NCBI RefSeq assembly: GCF_020640915.1
Contig: NZ_JADWDC010000038.1
Location: forward strand, 1-45,326
Source: Waterburya agarophytonicola KI4
GTDB taxonomy: Bacteria > Cyanobacteriota > Cyanobacteriia > Cyanobacteriales > Xenococcaceae
DNA length: 45,326 nt
Reading direction: 5' to 3'
The notes below the pieces were generated by a model that ran no database searches, was not told where the DNA came from, and worked only from the letters and a program-made list of their open reading frames with translations. The position numbers and the translations under genes are program-made. Below, in pieces: positions 16,790-25,976 of the stretch (the stretch's first letter is position 1; the number at the start of each line of letters is the position of its first letter).

Positions 16790-19075
16790 ATGATAAATGA
16801 TCAATGGTTGGAATCTGAACTAGAGTTGTTGCGTAATAGTTTGAGAAGAGGACAGCAAGGTTTAGCCCACTGGAATGGAGGAGAGATGGCAGTGTCTGCC
16901 GTACCTGGGGCGGGAAAGTCTCACAGTCTTTCTGTGGCAGCAGCGATCGCCATTGCCCGCAATCAATTACACAGTCGCCGACAGTTGATTGTAGTTACTT
17001 ATACTCGCTCCGCAGCAGCCAATATTAAGCTCAAGATTCGCGATCGCCTCAAGGATTTGAAGCTTCCTCCTGGAGGTTTTGTCGTTCATACTCTACACGG
17101 GTTAGCCCTTAATATCGCTAATTCACGTCAGGAGTTGGCGGGATTAAATTTAGACAATGTCAGTATTGTCGTACCGAACGCGGAACACCGTATTATTAGA
17201 ACTGCGGTAGAACAATGGATCGGCGATCATCCAGTAGAATATCAAACATTGTTGGAAGGGATCCAGTTTGATGGGGAAGAAACCGAAAGATTGCGCCGTC
17301 AGTCGGTATTGCGGACGGAAGTTTTACCCCAACTAACTAATACAGTGGTGCGAGAAGCAAAAAGTTCGGGATTATTGCCAGATGAATTGGCGCAACTGAG
17401 TCAAAGTGCTAGGGATGAATATGGCATTTTAAATATTGCAGCAGGATTATATCAAGAATATCAACGGTTAATGCGATCGCAAGATCTGATTGATTATGAC
17501 GATATGATCTTGGCTGCTTTAAAAGTCTTAGAATATCCCCCCATGAGATTGCTCTGGCAGAATCAGGTATACGGGGTATTTGAAGATGAAGCTCAAGATT
17601 CTAGTCCCCTACAGGAAAAATTAATCTCTATCTTGGCTGGTAGCGATGAAGTTAATTCTTCACCCAATCTAGTACGAGTGGGAGATCCTAATCAAGCCAT
17701 TAATTCTACCTTTACCCCCGCAGATCCGATCTACTTTAAATGGTTTTGCCAAAATTGCCAAACTAAAAACAGCTTGACAACGATGAATCAAGCGGGAAGA
17801 AGTAGTGAGATAATTATTGATGCTGCCAATTTTGTAGTGAGTTGGGTCAATCAACAGCAAGGCGATCGCAATCCCGAACAGTTACCCTTTCGCGAACAAA
17901 AAATTGTCACTGTCGATCGCGGAGATCCGCAACCCGATGCCAATCCTCAACCTGAGGGTAGTGGAGTTATGATTACTAATCCCGATGATGTCTATCAGAC
18001 AGTGAAGCTAATTGGCGAAAAAGCGATCGCTTTATTTAAAGAGCATCCCGATCACAATGCAGCTATTTTGGTACGAGAAAATCGTCAAGGACGTTTCTTG
18101 GCTCAAGAATTAGCTTATCTAAATAAGGAACATGATATAAAAGTTTACGAAATCAGCGAAAGCGAAAGATATTCCCAGATTCCTGGGGAAATACTCAAAC
18201 TATTACAGTTTATCGATCGCCCCCACTCCCCAGATAATCTCAAAGCAGCCCTGGAGGTATTGCAGCAAAGAAGTCTTATTCCTACCCAAGATCTCAACGC
18301 CTTAGCCACCTCTCCCGAACAATTTTTATATCCCACTGTTTTAACTCCCCCTCACAAACCCCAAGTAGAAGAGGCTCGTCGCTATTGCTGTAACTTACTC
18401 CGCGCCCGCATGGAATTACCCCACTATCAAATAATTCCTTTTTTGGGTATGACTTTAAAATATACGGGTTCGGAATTAGCCACAGTACAAAAACTATCAG
18501 AAAGAGTCAACCAGCAAATAATCGGACAAAGTTCCCTTAAAGCCAGTATTAATGCCCTAGAGGAGATTGTGACCGCCGAAAATTTTGAAGGGGTAGAAGA
18601 AGATAACGAGGATCGTTATACTCGCCCAGGACAAATAACCATCATTACCATGCACAAGGCAAAAGGATTAGATTGGGACTATGTATTTATTCCCTTTCTC
18701 CACCAAGATATTTTGCCAGGACAACCTTGGATACCCAAAGCCAGTCAATTTCTTGGCAATTTCACTCTGTCAGAAGTCGCCCGCGCTCAAATAAGAGCGA
18801 TCGTCCACCATCAATATATATTAGGCGATCGACCCCAAGTAATACCCTTACCTAACGCAGCCTGGGAGGAAGCAGTCAAGCTCAAACAAGCAGAAGAATA
18901 TCGTTTACTATATGTAGCTATGACTAGAGCTAAACGTCTCCTCTGGATGTCCGCAGCCCAGTTAGGTCCTTTTCGTTGGAGTGTTTTTCGCCAAGATAGT
19001 GCCAGTAACTTGCAGCAGAAAAAACCCTGTCCTGTTTTACCTGCATTGATCGGGTATTTGAGAAATGAATATTAA
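16790..19075 (+). CDS. UvrD/Rep-type superfamily 1 DNA helicase
   Basis: This 761-residue protein has the SF1A motifs in order: motif I AVPGAGKSHS (37-46), motif Ia with TYTRSAAANIK (71-81), motif II VFEDEAQD (264-271), motif III VRVGDPNQAIN (296-306), motif V ITIITMHKAKGLDWD and motif VI EEYRLLYVAMTRAKRLLW near residue 700. These predict 3'-5' ATP-dependent unwinding. It differs from canonical UvrD and PcrA in the 1B and 2B regions and lacks their C-terminal RNA polymerase-binding part. It is best called a UvrD-like helicase of cyanobacterial type. No nuclease domain is seen. Its last codons overlap an IS5-type transposase fragment in another frame. Confidence 0.9.
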   Translation: MINDQWLESELELLRNSLRRGQQGLAHWNGGEMAVSAVPGAGKSHSLSVAAAIAIARNQLHSRRQLIVVTYTRSAAANIKLKIRDRLKDLKLPPGGFVVHTLHGLALNIANSRQELAGLNLDNVSIVVPNAEHRIIRTAVEQWIGDHPVEYQTLLEGIQFDGEETERLRRQSVLRTEVLPQLTNTVVREAKSSGLLPDELAQLSQSARDEYGILNIAAGLYQEYQRLMRSQDLIDYDDMILAALKVLEYPPMRLLWQNQVYGVFEDEAQDSSPLQEKLISILAGSDEVNSSPNLVRVGDPNQAINSTFTPADPIYFKWFCQNCQTKNSLTTMNQAGRSSEIIIDAANFVVSWVNQQQGDRNPEQLPFREQKIVTVDRGDPQPDANPQPEGSGVMITNPDDVYQTVKLIGEKAIALFKEHPDHNAAILVRENRQGRFLAQELAYLNKEHDIKVYEISESERYSQIPGEILKLLQFIDRPHSPDNLKAALEVLQQRSLIPTQDLNALATSPEQFLYPTVLTPPHKPQVEEARRYCCNLLRARMELPHYQIIPFLGMTLKYTGSELATVQKLSERVNQQIIGQSSLKASINALEEIVTAENFEGVEEDNEDRYTRPGQITIITMHKAKGLDWDYVFIPFLHQDILPGQPWIPKASQFLGNFTLSEVARAQIRAIVHHQYILGDRPQVIPLPNAAWEEAVKLKQAEEYRLLYVAMTRAKRLLWMSAAQLGPFRWSVFRQDSASNLQQKKPCPVLPALIGYLRNEY

Positions 19076-19301
19076 TTACGCTCAATTCTCAAGAAGAGTA
19101 AAATTTTATAGCAATTCCCATACCTATAAAGACCAAAAGAAATATAATCGTGAATTAAATCGCTTAAGAGTTGCCATAGAACACGTTAACCGTCGGCTAA
19201 AAATGTTTAAAATATTATCTTTTCCAGATCGAAATCGTCATCGAAGATTTGGTTTGAGAATTAGTTTCATTGCAGGTATTTATAATTACGAATTAGCCTA
19301 A
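19065..19301 (+). pseudogene. C-terminal fragment of an IS5-type DDE transposase
   Basis: The 78-residue frame carries the C-terminal signature of IS5/IS1031-type transposases: YNRELNRLRVAIEHVNRRLK near residue 28, then RRFGLRISFIAGIYNYEL. The catalytic E lies in the IEHV motif. The two upstream Asp residues and the rest of the protein are missing, so this is a scar. The first codons overlap the helicase stop region and are probably not part of the original transposase. Confidence 0.8.
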
Positions 19302-19351
19302 TAAATAGGCTTAAATAATTAAATTGATTGATTAATTTAAGGTTATTTATT
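19295..19351. terminator. AT-rich inverted repeats after the helicase and IS scar
   Basis: AGCCTA and TAGGCT pair over a 5-base loop at 19295-19311. A longer AT-rich inverted repeat (AATAAATA at 19300 with TATTTATT at 19344, and CTTAAAT with ATTTAAG inside) spans 19300-19351. The alternative pairings could end transcription from either side. They could also be IS end remnants. No clean T-run decides the direction. Confidence 0.35.
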
Positions 19352-19504
19352 AACCGCTGAAACAGTTTTTGCTGTTATTTTTCAAAGTTTGCGATCGCCA
19401 GTAAAACTTAATTAAAACAATCGCTCAATTCTTACTATTTCAATCATCGAGAATTGAAATTAAAACAGGCTCCAATCATACCATAAAAATTTTTACACGA
19501 ACAC

Positions 19505-20506
19505 TCAAGCATATAAGCCAGCTACATACTCTCCATAACCGTTATAAGGCAGAGTTTCTTTAATTTCCCAAGACAAACCAGGCCCCTTGCTAATAAACTT
19601 CTCAGTCGCCTGCGACCAGCGAGGATGGGGCACGTTAGGATTTACATTAGCCTCAAACTTATATTCATTAGAATCTATAGTATTCCAATAAGTAGCTGGT
19701 TGTTCAGCAACAAACTCAATTCTAACAATGGACTTCGCACCCTTAAAACCATATTTCCAAGGAGTAACCATGCGTAACGGCGCGCCATGTTGTTTGGGCA
19801 GATCGTGACCGTAAATACCCACCGCAAAAAAAGCCAACTCGTTTGCCATCTCCTCAATTCTCAATCCTTCCCTATAAGGCCAAGGTAACGAGCCAAAATG
19901 AAAACCTGGCCCTGTGGTAATCTCTGGGTCATAAAAAGAGGTGAAACTCACGTATTTAGCCTTAGCAGTCGGTTCGACATCTGCTAACAAAGCCTTCATC
20001 GGAAAACCAATCCAAGGCAACACCATCGACCAAGCTTCGACACATCTAAAACGATAAATTCTTTCTTCTAAAGGAAACTTAGTTTTTAGATCGTCGAGGT
20101 CGTAGGTACGAGGATTTTTAACCAAACCGCCAACTTCTACTTTCCAGTTTTCTGTAGGTAAGCTTTGAGCATCGAGCCAGATTTTCTTGGTACCGCCATA
20201 CTCATAAAAATTATTATATTGGGCAGCTACCTTTTCTTCTGCAATAGGTCGATTTACTTTGGCAAAATTAGGATTCTTGTTAAATGATTTGATTTCAGGC
20301 AAATTAATGCTTTTTTCTAAAGCTGTCTCGGATGAAGACTTACCAATGTTAGATCCTGCCTGACATCCCCCCAGAGGCAAGAGACTCGCACCAATTCCCG
20401 CTCCCACCAGAGATTTTATAAAGCTACGACGGCTGTAATAAAGTCTGGGGGGTGTAATCTGATTTTCTGATATTTCCCAAGATTCGGGAATACGAATTAA
20501 AGCCAT
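19505..20506 (-). CDS. msrP: Protein-methionine-sulfoxide reductase catalytic subunit MsrP
   Basis: MsrP (formerly YedY) is a periplasmic molybdopterin enzyme that repairs oxidised methionine in envelope proteins. The 333 residues begin with a twin-arginine signal, SRRSFIKSLVGAG at 25-37, followed by LGGC at 45-48, which could be a lipobox. The mature part has the Mo-ligating C155 in RFRCVEAWSMVLPW and the family motif HGAPLRMVTPWKYGFKGAKS near residue 260. The membrane heme partner MsrQ is not adjacent, so another electron donor or a distant msrQ is needed. A start upstream of the Tat signal at 20506 agrees with the family. The DUF2854-type gene precedes it by 25 bases on the same strand, so the two are likely cotranscribed. 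Confidence 0.93.
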   Translation of the reverse strand: MALIRIPESWEISENQITPPRLYYSRRSFIKSLVGAGIGASLLPLGGCQAGSNIGKSSSETALEKSINLPEIKSFNKNPNFAKVNRPIAEEKVAAQYNNFYEYGGTKKIWLDAQSLPTENWKVEVGGLVKNPRTYDLDDLKTKFPLEERIYRFRCVEAWSMVLPWIGFPMKALLADVEPTAKAKYVSFTSFYDPEITTGPGFHFGSLPWPYREGLRIEEMANELAFFAVGIYGHDLPKQHGAPLRMVTPWKYGFKGAKSIVRIEFVAEQPATYWNTIDSNEYKFEANVNPNVPHPRWSQATEKFISKGPGLSWEIKETLPYNGYGEYVAGLYA

Positions 20507-20531
20507 CGGAATTTAATAAGATAAATAATTT

Positions 20532-21089
20532 CTAAGACTTAATCAAAGCTAAATCCTTAATCAAAGCTAAATCAATTTTAGACTCTTCTCCCTCAGTAAT
20601 TTCCGCTTTAATATCAGGGCCAAAAAACTTTTCAATTTTTTCTCGTCTTTCCTGCCATTGCTCTAGATTAAAGAAAGGAGAATAAAATTCCATCAGCAAA
20701 GTATAAGCACCATCCCTCGAATATTCTTGAAGACCAACTAAGATAGGTCTTTCTTCGTCCGTAGGACTCAAACCAAACTTGGCCAATGACTCGTCTAAAT
20801 GAGCTTCCTGCCCGTAACGAAAGCGAGTAACATCTTTACGCAACTGCTCTTGGGTAGGGGTTGCTTGCGATCGCAATTCTTTTACTTCCGGAGTAGTTTC
20901 TTTAGTGTAAGGTACAGGTTTCAATTCTGATGCCTTTAAAGCCAAACCTCCTAACAATAAAGGAATTCCATAAAAGAAACCTGCCAAATTAAGGGTGTTC
21001 ATTCCCACAGCATAGGCATAAAAACCAACGACAGTTAGTATCCCTCCCACAGTCAAGCCAACTGCGGCTAATGGTATTTTACGCAACAT
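20532..21089 (-). CDS. DUF2854 family membrane protein
   Basis: This 185-residue protein has two N-terminal membrane segments (about 7-28 and 34-51), then a soluble domain of about 130 residues with FRYGQEAHLDESLAKFGL near residue 90 and a FYSPFFNLEQWQ segment near residue 135. This matches the DUF2854 family, which I know from cyanobacteria and plant plastids, where its role is not established. The C-terminus is unusual: an 18-bp tandem duplication (20538-20573) repeats the residues D-L-A-L-I-K. The gene lies upstream of msrP in the same direction with a 25-base spacer. The start is ATG at 21089. Confidence 0.8.
   Translation of the reverse strand: MLRKIPLAAVGLTVGGILTVVGFYAYAVGMNTLNLAGFFYGIPLLLGGLALKASELKPVPYTKETTPEVKELRSQATPTQEQLRKDVTRFRYGQEAHLDESLAKFGLSPTDEERPILVGLQEYSRDGAYTLLMEFYSPFFNLEQWQERREKIEKFFGPDIKAEITEGEESKIDLALIKDLALIKS
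20538..20573. repeat. 18-bp perfect tandem duplication inside the DUF2854 gene
   Basis: CTTAATCAAAGCTAAATC occurs twice head to tail at 20538-20555 and 20556-20573. The unit is a multiple of three, so the reading frame is kept and six residues are doubled near the C-terminus. Perfect identity suggests a recent slippage event. Confidence 0.95.
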
Positions 21090-21160
21090 AATAAAAAATT
21101 GTTTAAATTTGTCAATATTGTCTATTCTAAAGCTATTGGATACTTAGTTTTAAAGAAATT

Positions 21161-21340
21161 ATGGATAAAGTCGACATTAGAGCCAAAATCGCTCAAATGG
21201 CAGCCAAAAGAGATTCTTTAGTAGAATTGCTTGAAAGACCCAACTTAGGAACTCTCAGAATAGACGTCGACCAAGCTTTAGAAGAATTAGACGAGCTTAT
21301 TGAAGAGTTTAATGAAACTTTTCCCGAAGAGAAAGTGTAA
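21161..21340 (+). CDS. Small conserved hypothetical protein (59 aa)
   Basis: A short open frame starts with ATG at 21161 and ends with TAA at 21338-21340. The predicted protein is MDKVDIRAKIAQMAAKRDSL at its start, then a LLERPNLGTLRIDVDQA segment and an acidic helix EELDELIEEF. It appears fully helical, charged and soluble, with no cysteine. Codon use and composition are like real genes of the region, and it begins 71 bases after the divergent DUF2854 gene. I believe similar small proteins occur in other cyanobacteria, but I know no function for them. It may be transcribed together with the next gene, 92 bases downstream. Confidence 0.65.
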   Translation: MDKVDIRAKIAQMAAKRDSLVELLERPNLGTLRIDVDQALEELDELIEEFNETFPEEKV

Positions 21341-21432
21341 TTAATCGATCGCCCTTCGCCCTAGTTGTATGATAATTATTGACTTAACAGTTGAGACTTT
21401 ATTTAAAGATTCAATTCACGTTTTAGATTTAG

Positions 21433-21753
21433 GTGACTATTGAAAAAGTGAAGTATTTTTTTCTGAGCGATGGCTGGACTTACGGTAGAGTTTGGGAGTT
21501 TGGCGGATTATGGGATCGTCTTAGTTGGGGACGCAAACCCGAAATTAAACGCCTCAATTGTGGCGCGATTCAACAAGAAGAAACTTTATGGCTTCATGCT
21601 GTGGAAGATGCCGTGTTGATGGTTGAAGTTCATCCCAAAGAAACATCCTCCGCCGAATCTAGTATTGGACAAGTCGTACTCAAACGTTTGATCGATGCAG
21701 ATCGAGCAATTGAAATACTGAGCGAATCACAATCAATATTCAATAACTCCTAG
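21433..21753 (+). CDS. Conserved cyanobacterial hypothetical protein (106 aa)
   Basis: The frame starts with GTG at 21433. The protein has an aromatic-rich N-terminal part (KYFFLSDGWTYGRVWEFGGL at 7-26), then GRKPEIKRLN and the segment EETLWLHAVEDAVLMVEVHP near residue 50, and a helical C-terminus. No membrane segment or cysteine cluster is present. I recognise the pattern as a family of hypothetical proteins widespread in cyanobacteria, but I have no functional name for it. Its position before psbB, in the same direction but 330 bases away, gives no clear link. An alternative start is not obvious. Confidence 0.75.
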   Translation: MTIEKVKYFFLSDGWTYGRVWEFGGLWDRLSWGRKPEIKRLNCGAIQQEETLWLHAVEDAVLMVEVHPKETSSAESSIGQVVLKRLIDADRAIEILSESQSIFNNS

Positions 21754-22083
21754 TTTCTCGATTTCAAAAACTATTAATTTGAGACTGAAAAACTTTACAA
21801 AACTTAACATTTATCGATAACAGTCGATAAATCTTGCAATAGGTTCTAACAATAGTTACACTTCTTTAAATAAATAGTATTTTCAAGTCTTTCTTGAACA
21901 AGCCTAATTTCTAACTAATGGCGATTGGGCTTGCCCTGATAACCATTGGGTTTGAGGCATAAATACAGATTACAAAATAACAGTCAAAATTAATTCCACT
22001 AATTGACAGTGGTCTATTAGCAAGATCGACAATAGTTCGATCTCACTAAACAAATTATTTAATTAATAGGAGGGGTCTAGTCT
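21754..22083 (+). promoter_or_regulatory. psbB upstream region with strong ribosome binding site
   Basis: The 330 bases before psbB hold no gene. The long AT-rich leader ends in a strong Shine-Dalgarno sequence, AGGAGG at 22068-22073, ten bases before the start codon. This suits a highly translated photosystem gene. A direct repeat of TTGGG-containing words lies near 21925-21955. I could not fix the promoter. Confidence 0.5.
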
Positions 22084-23616
22084 ATGGGACTACCTTGGTA
22101 TCGAGTTCATACGGTCGTTCTGAACGACCCAGGAAGGCTAATATCAGTTCACTTAATGCACACCGCTCTAGTAGCAGGCTGGGCTGGTTCGATGGCTCTA
22201 TTTGAGCTAGCAACGTTCGATCCTAGTGATGCTGTCCTCAACCCTATGTGGCGACAAGGTATGTATGTACTACCTTTTATGGCACGTTTGGGTGTAGACA
22301 CATCTTGGGGTGGCTGGAGCGTTACGGGAGAAACTGGCGCGAGTGCTGGTTTCTGGTCTTTTGAAGGTGTTGCGATCGCACACATTGTCTTATCTGGTTT
22401 ACTGTTCCTCGCAGCAGTATGGCACTGGGTATATTGGGATTTAGAATTATTCGTCGATCCTCGTACTGGTCAAACAGCATTAGATTTACCAAAAATGTTT
22501 GGTATCCACTTGTTTTTGTCTGGTCTACTTTGTTTTGGTTTTGGAGCATTTCACCTCACAGGAGTGTGGGGACCTGGAATGTGGGTATCAGATGCCTTCG
22601 GGGTAACTGGTCACGTCCAACCAGTCGCACCAGAATGGGGTCCTGGTGGGTTTAACCCCTTTAATCCTGGCGGTGTTGTCGCTCACCACATTGCGGCTGG
22701 TGTAGTTGGTATTATTGCTGGTTTATTCCATCTCAGCGTTCGTCCTCCCGAAAGACTATACAAAGCTTTACGGATGGGTAACATTGAAACAGTTCTTTCT
22801 AGTAGTATTGCTGCGGTATTCTTTGCAGCTTTCGTAGTTACAGGAACTATGTGGTACGGAAACGCTACTACCCCCATAGAATTGTTTGGTCCTACTCGTT
22901 ATCAGTGGGATCAGGGATACTTCAACCAAGAAATTCAACGTCGTGTTGAAACTGCAATGGATGACGGCATGACTCGCTCTGAAGCTTGGTCGACAATTCC
23001 TGAAAAACTAGCCTTCTATGACTATGTAGGAAACAGCCCCGCTAAAGGTGGTTTATTCCGTACTGGTTCGATGGATAGTGGAGATGGCATTGCTCAAGAA
23101 TGGTTAGGACATGCAGTATTCACCGATGGTGCAGGACGCGAACTCAACGTTCGTCGTATGCCTAACTTCTTTGAGACATTCCCTGTGATCCTAGTTGATG
23201 AAGATGGTGTTGTTCGAGCGGATATTCCTTTCCGTCGTGCAGAGTCTAAACTTAGCGTAGAACAAAGCGGAGTTACAGTTTCCTTCTACGGTGGTGCTTT
23301 AGACGGTCAAAGCTTTAGTGATGCTCCTACAGTCAAGAAATATGCTCGTAAGGCTCAACTTGGCGAAGCTTTTGCTTTTGATACAGAAACATTAGGTTCT
23401 GACGGTGTATTCCGCACCAGCCCTCGTGGATGGTTTACTTTCGGTCATGCCGTATTCGCTCTATTCTTCTTCTTTGGTCATATTTGGCATGGTTCTCGTA
23501 CATTGTACAGAGACGTATTTGCTGGTGTTGACCCCGAGCTAGAAGAAGAACAGGTAGAATGGGGCTTCTATCAAAAAGTGGGTGACAAATCTACTCGTGC
23601 CAAGCAAGAAGCGTAG
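22084..23616 (+). CDS. psbB: Photosystem II chlorophyll-binding core antenna CP47
   Basis: CP47 is an inner antenna protein of photosystem II. It has six membrane helices and a large lumenal loop between helices 5 and 6, and it carries light energy from phycobilisomes and chlorophyll to the reaction centre. The 510 residues and the start [18 protein letters not shown] are canonical. The chlorophyll-ligating His residues sit in [46 protein letters not shown] and [19 protein letters not shown]. Nothing looks altered. It is followed by psbT, as in most cyanobacteria and plastids. Translation starts from a strong AGGAGG site. The GC content is higher than in the flanks, as expected for a highly expressed gene. 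Confidence 0.99.
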   Translation: MGLPWYRVHTVVLNDPGRLISVHLMHTALVAGWAGSMALFELATFDPSDAVLNPMWRQGMYVLPFMARLGVDTSWGGWSVTGETGASAGFWSFEGVAIAHIVLSGLLFLAAVWHWVYWDLELFVDPRTGQTALDLPKMFGIHLFLSGLLCFGFGAFHLTGVWGPGMWVSDAFGVTGHVQPVAPEWGPGGFNPFNPGGVVAHHIAAGVVGIIAGLFHLSVRPPERLYKALRMGNIETVLSSSIAAVFFAAFVVTGTMWYGNATTPIELFGPTRYQWDQGYFNQEIQRRVETAMDDGMTRSEAWSTIPEKLAFYDYVGNSPAKGGLFRTGSMDSGDGIAQEWLGHAVFTDGAGRELNVRRMPNFFETFPVILVDEDGVVRADIPFRRAESKLSVEQSGVTVSFYGGALDGQSFSDAPTVKKYARKAQLGEAFAFDTETLGSDGVFRTSPRGWFTFGHAVFALFFFFGHIWHGSRTLYRDVFAGVDPELEEEQVEWGFYQKVGDKSTRAKQEA

Positions 23617-23651
23617 AATTACGCTATTGGTTAGGAACTTTTAGCTGAATG

Positions 23652-23690
23652 TTTGTTAGGGCGATAGTAATTTATTCTCTCCCTAACAAA
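23652..23690 (+). terminator. Stable hairpin between psbB and psbT
   Basis: TTTGTTAGGG at 23652-23661 and CCCTAACAAA at 23681-23690 form a perfect 10-bp stem 36 bases after the psbB stop. It is followed by A-rich rather than T-rich DNA on the plus strand. It may protect or process the psbB 3' end rather than stop transcription completely before psbT. Confidence 0.6.
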
Positions 23691-23759
23691 CAAACAAAAA
23701 TCAAATCTCTAATGATTTTAGCGGTAAAATAATAGTAAATAAACTTTAGGATTTTAAAT

Positions 23760-23855
23760 ATGGAAGCTGTTGCATATATTCTAGTGTTGGCTATGGCGAT
23801 TTCAGTTCTCTTTTTTGCGATCGCTTTTCGCGAGCCACCCCGTATTGAAAAATAA
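23760..23855 (+). CDS. psbT: Photosystem II reaction centre protein T
   Basis: PsbT is a single-helix subunit at the photosystem II dimer interface and helps stabilise the acceptor side. The 31-residue protein begins MEAVAYILVLAMAISVLFFA and ends with the family tail FREPPRIEK. It has one membrane helix at about 4-24. The start is ATG at 23760 and the stop is TAA at 23853-23855. It lies 143 bases after psbB in the same direction, the normal place for this gene. Its HIP1 octamer sits inside the codons for the end of the helix. No further photosystem gene follows. Confidence 0.97.
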   Translation: MEAVAYILVLAMAISVLFFAIAFREPPRIEK

Positions 23856-24081
23856 ATTAAGCATTAATGTAAATGAATGTAAATTAAACACAACTAGTCA
23901 ATTCAAAGCACTATTTAGTTGAGTGTTCGGAATTCCATAAGTTGTTAATAATTTTTAAGTTTTTGCCATTTCTGAGTCATTTTTACTTATTGTCTGTTAA
24001 CTAACAGATTATGATGTAGAGAACGGCTCAGATTTGTCGTTTATGCGAACATGTTTATAATGAAAGTATATTTTTAGCTCC

Positions 24082-24573
24082 ATGCACTGTCCTAATTGTC
24101 AGCACACGGAAAGTAGAGTCCTTGAATCTCGTTCGACAGAAAGCGGACAAAGTATTCGCCGTCGTCGAGAATGTTTAAACTGCAAGGGACGTTTTACCAC
24201 CTACGAAAGAATTGAATTAGTTCCTATTACAGTAATTAAAAGAGATAGCAGTCGGGAATCTTTTGATCGCGCTAAATTACTTAGAGGCATATTAAGAGCT
24301 TGTGAAAAAACAACAGTTTCTTATCAAAAAGCAGAAGCTATTGTTGACGGCATAGAAGCAAGGTTGCAGCAAAATTCAGGCAAAGAATTTAGTAGCAGTG
24401 AAATTGGCGAATTAGTCTTACAAAACTTACGCTATGAAAATGAAGTAGCCTATATTCGTTTTGCTTCCGTCTATCGAAAATTCCAGGGAATTAAAGACTT
24501 TATTGAAACTTTAAATCATCTTCAAAAAGAAAATTCAAATTCCAAGAGTCCAGAATTTACTACCATTAGATAG
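24082..24573 (+). CDS. nrdR: Transcriptional repressor NrdR
   Basis: NrdR senses ATP and dATP and represses ribonucleotide reductase genes. The 163-residue protein has the zinc ribbon with C3, C6, C31 and C34, with the basic [20 protein letters not shown] stretch between and after the cysteines. The ATP-cone follows at about 49-139 ([16 protein letters not shown] and the RFASVYRKF motif near residue 132). It has the usual length plus a short polar tail. The start is ATG at 24082. The gene sits between psbT and rpsA in the same direction. I believe this order is common in cyanobacteria, though the regulatory logic is unclear. No NrdR box was identified in the window. Confidence 0.96.
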   Translation: MHCPNCQHTESRVLESRSTESGQSIRRRRECLNCKGRFTTYERIELVPITVIKRDSSRESFDRAKLLRGILRACEKTTVSYQKAEAIVDGIEARLQQNSGKEFSSSEIGELVLQNLRYENEVAYIRFASVYRKFQGIKDFIETLNHLQKENSNSKSPEFTTIR

Positions 24574-24666
24574 TCTTTGTCTTTAATAAGAAAAACATAA
24601 AAATCAATTAAACTTTCAGCAAAAAAAATAAAAAAAAGTTACAGCCACCCCAATAAAAAGTTACAA

Positions 24667-24872
24667 TGCTATAATGCCATCTTGCCGACAAGCAGATATA
24701 TTTCAGTGGCAAAGTGTTTGAGCGGGTTTTCGTAATCCGACAATTAATCTTTGTTGGCGGTCACGCTAGATGAATGTAGGTGTAGGCTACACGAAGATCG
24801 GGTGAGTGTACATCAAGCAGGAGGCTCATCAATCAAAAAAATAAGGAAATACAACAAGGACATCTAACCCAT
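24667..24872 (+). promoter_or_regulatory. rpsA promoter and long structured leader
   Basis: TATAAT at 24670-24675 is preceded by TG in the extended -10 position. This predicts a leader of about 190 nt before the rpsA ATG at 24873. The leader has a hairpin GTGTAG/CTACAC near 24780 and an AGGAGG at 24819-24824. That site is about 50 bases too far upstream to serve rpsA, which uses AAGGA near 24856. A GTG frame at 24802 encodes 21 codons and closes 11 bases before the rpsA start. Feedback control by S1 on its own mRNA is known in other bacteria and may act here. Confidence 0.5.
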
Positions 24873-25976
24873 ATGGTCAATCAGCAAGCAAATAGTACTA
24901 AAGATATTGGTTTTACTCACGAAGATTTCGCTGCTCTACTCGACAAATACGACTACCACTTCAGTCCTGGAGATATAGTAGCAGGAACAGTTTTTAGTAT
25001 GGAACCTCGGGGTGCTCTGATTGACATTGGCGCTAAAACAGCAGCTTATATTCCCATTCAGGAAATGTCAATCAATCGAGTTGACAACCCTACTGAAGTT
25101 CTTCAAGCTGACGAAACTAGAGAATTTTTCATTCTCACTGACGAAAATGAAGACGGACAGTTAACTTTGTCTATCAGACGCATCGAATATATGCGTGCTT
25201 GGGAGCGCGTCAGACAGCTACAACAAGAAGACGCTACCGTACGTTCCAATGTTTTTGCTACTAATCGTGGTGGTGCATTGGTTAGAATTGAAGGTTTGAG
25301 AGGATTTATTCCTGGTTCTCACATTAGTGCCAGAGAAGCAAAAGAAGACTTAGTCGGAGAAGATCTTCCCCTAAAATTCTTGGAAGTAGATGAAGAACGC
25401 AACCGACTAGTTCTAAGTCATCGCCGAGCATTGGTAGAACGTAAGATGAACGGTCTAGAAGTAGGTCAAGTAGTCAAAGGCTCTGTACGTGGTATCAAGC
25501 CTTACGGTGCATTTATTGACATCGGTGGAGTAAGTGGTTTACTTCATATTTCTGAAATATCTCACGATCACATTGATACCCCACACAGCGTATTTGGTGT
25601 TAATGACGAACTAAAAGTGATGATCATCGATTTAGATGCGGAAAGAGGTCGTATATCTCTATCCACTAAGCAGCTAGAGCCAGAACCAGGCGATATGCTC
25701 AAAAATAGAGAGATAGTATTTGAGAAAGCCGAAGAAATGGCAGAGAAATATCGTCAAAAACTATTAGCCGAAGCTGAAGGAATTACTTTAGAGGAAGCAG
25801 CAGAAGCAATTCCCTCCGCTGTTGAAGAGCCTGTAGTAGAAGAAGCGGTAGAAACTACTACTACTGAAGCAGTAGAAACTCCTGCTGAGGAAACCGAAGG
25901 AGTATTAGAAACTGCAACTGAAGTGGCAGAAGACATAGTAGAATCCAGCACTGAAGCGGTTGAAGGAGCAGTATAA
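24873..25976 (+). CDS. rpsA: 30S ribosomal protein S1
   Basis: S1 binds mRNA on the 30S platform. Cyanobacterial and plastid forms carry three S1 domains rather than six. Here they lie at about 30-100 (GDIVAGTVFSMEPRGALIDI), 118-185 (GGALVRIEGLRGFIPGSHIS) and 196-268 (GQVVKGSVRGIKPYGAFIDI). A highly acidic Glu/Ala/Thr-rich tail of about 70 residues follows. The frame stays open for 17 more codons after the TAA at 25974-25976, giving T-V-K-E-A-V-E-N-A-L-K-T-L-K-G-R-S before a TAG. The present stop is probably a nonsense mutation in the tail. The three RNA-binding domains are complete, so function should be kept. The ATG at 24873 has an AAGGA ribosome binding site. Confidence 0.96.
   Translation: MVNQQANSTKDIGFTHEDFAALLDKYDYHFSPGDIVAGTVFSMEPRGALIDIGAKTAAYIPIQEMSINRVDNPTEVLQADETREFFILTDENEDGQLTLSIRRIEYMRAWERVRQLQQEDATVRSNVFATNRGGALVRIEGLRGFIPGSHISAREAKEDLVGEDLPLKFLEVDEERNRLVLSHRRALVERKMNGLEVGQVVKGSVRGIKPYGAFIDIGGVSGLLHISEISHDHIDTPHSVFGVNDELKVMIIDLDAERGRISLSTKQLEPEPGDMLKNREIVFEKAEEMAEKYRQKLLAEAEGITLEEAAEAIPSAVEEPVVEEAVETTTTEAVETPAEETEGVLETATEVAEDIVESSTEAVEGAV

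Noticed and set aside
25754-25951. Ser/Val-rich frame opposite the rpsA tail
   Set aside because: It is the complement of the repetitive Glu/Ala codons of the S1 tail, so its composition is an artefact.
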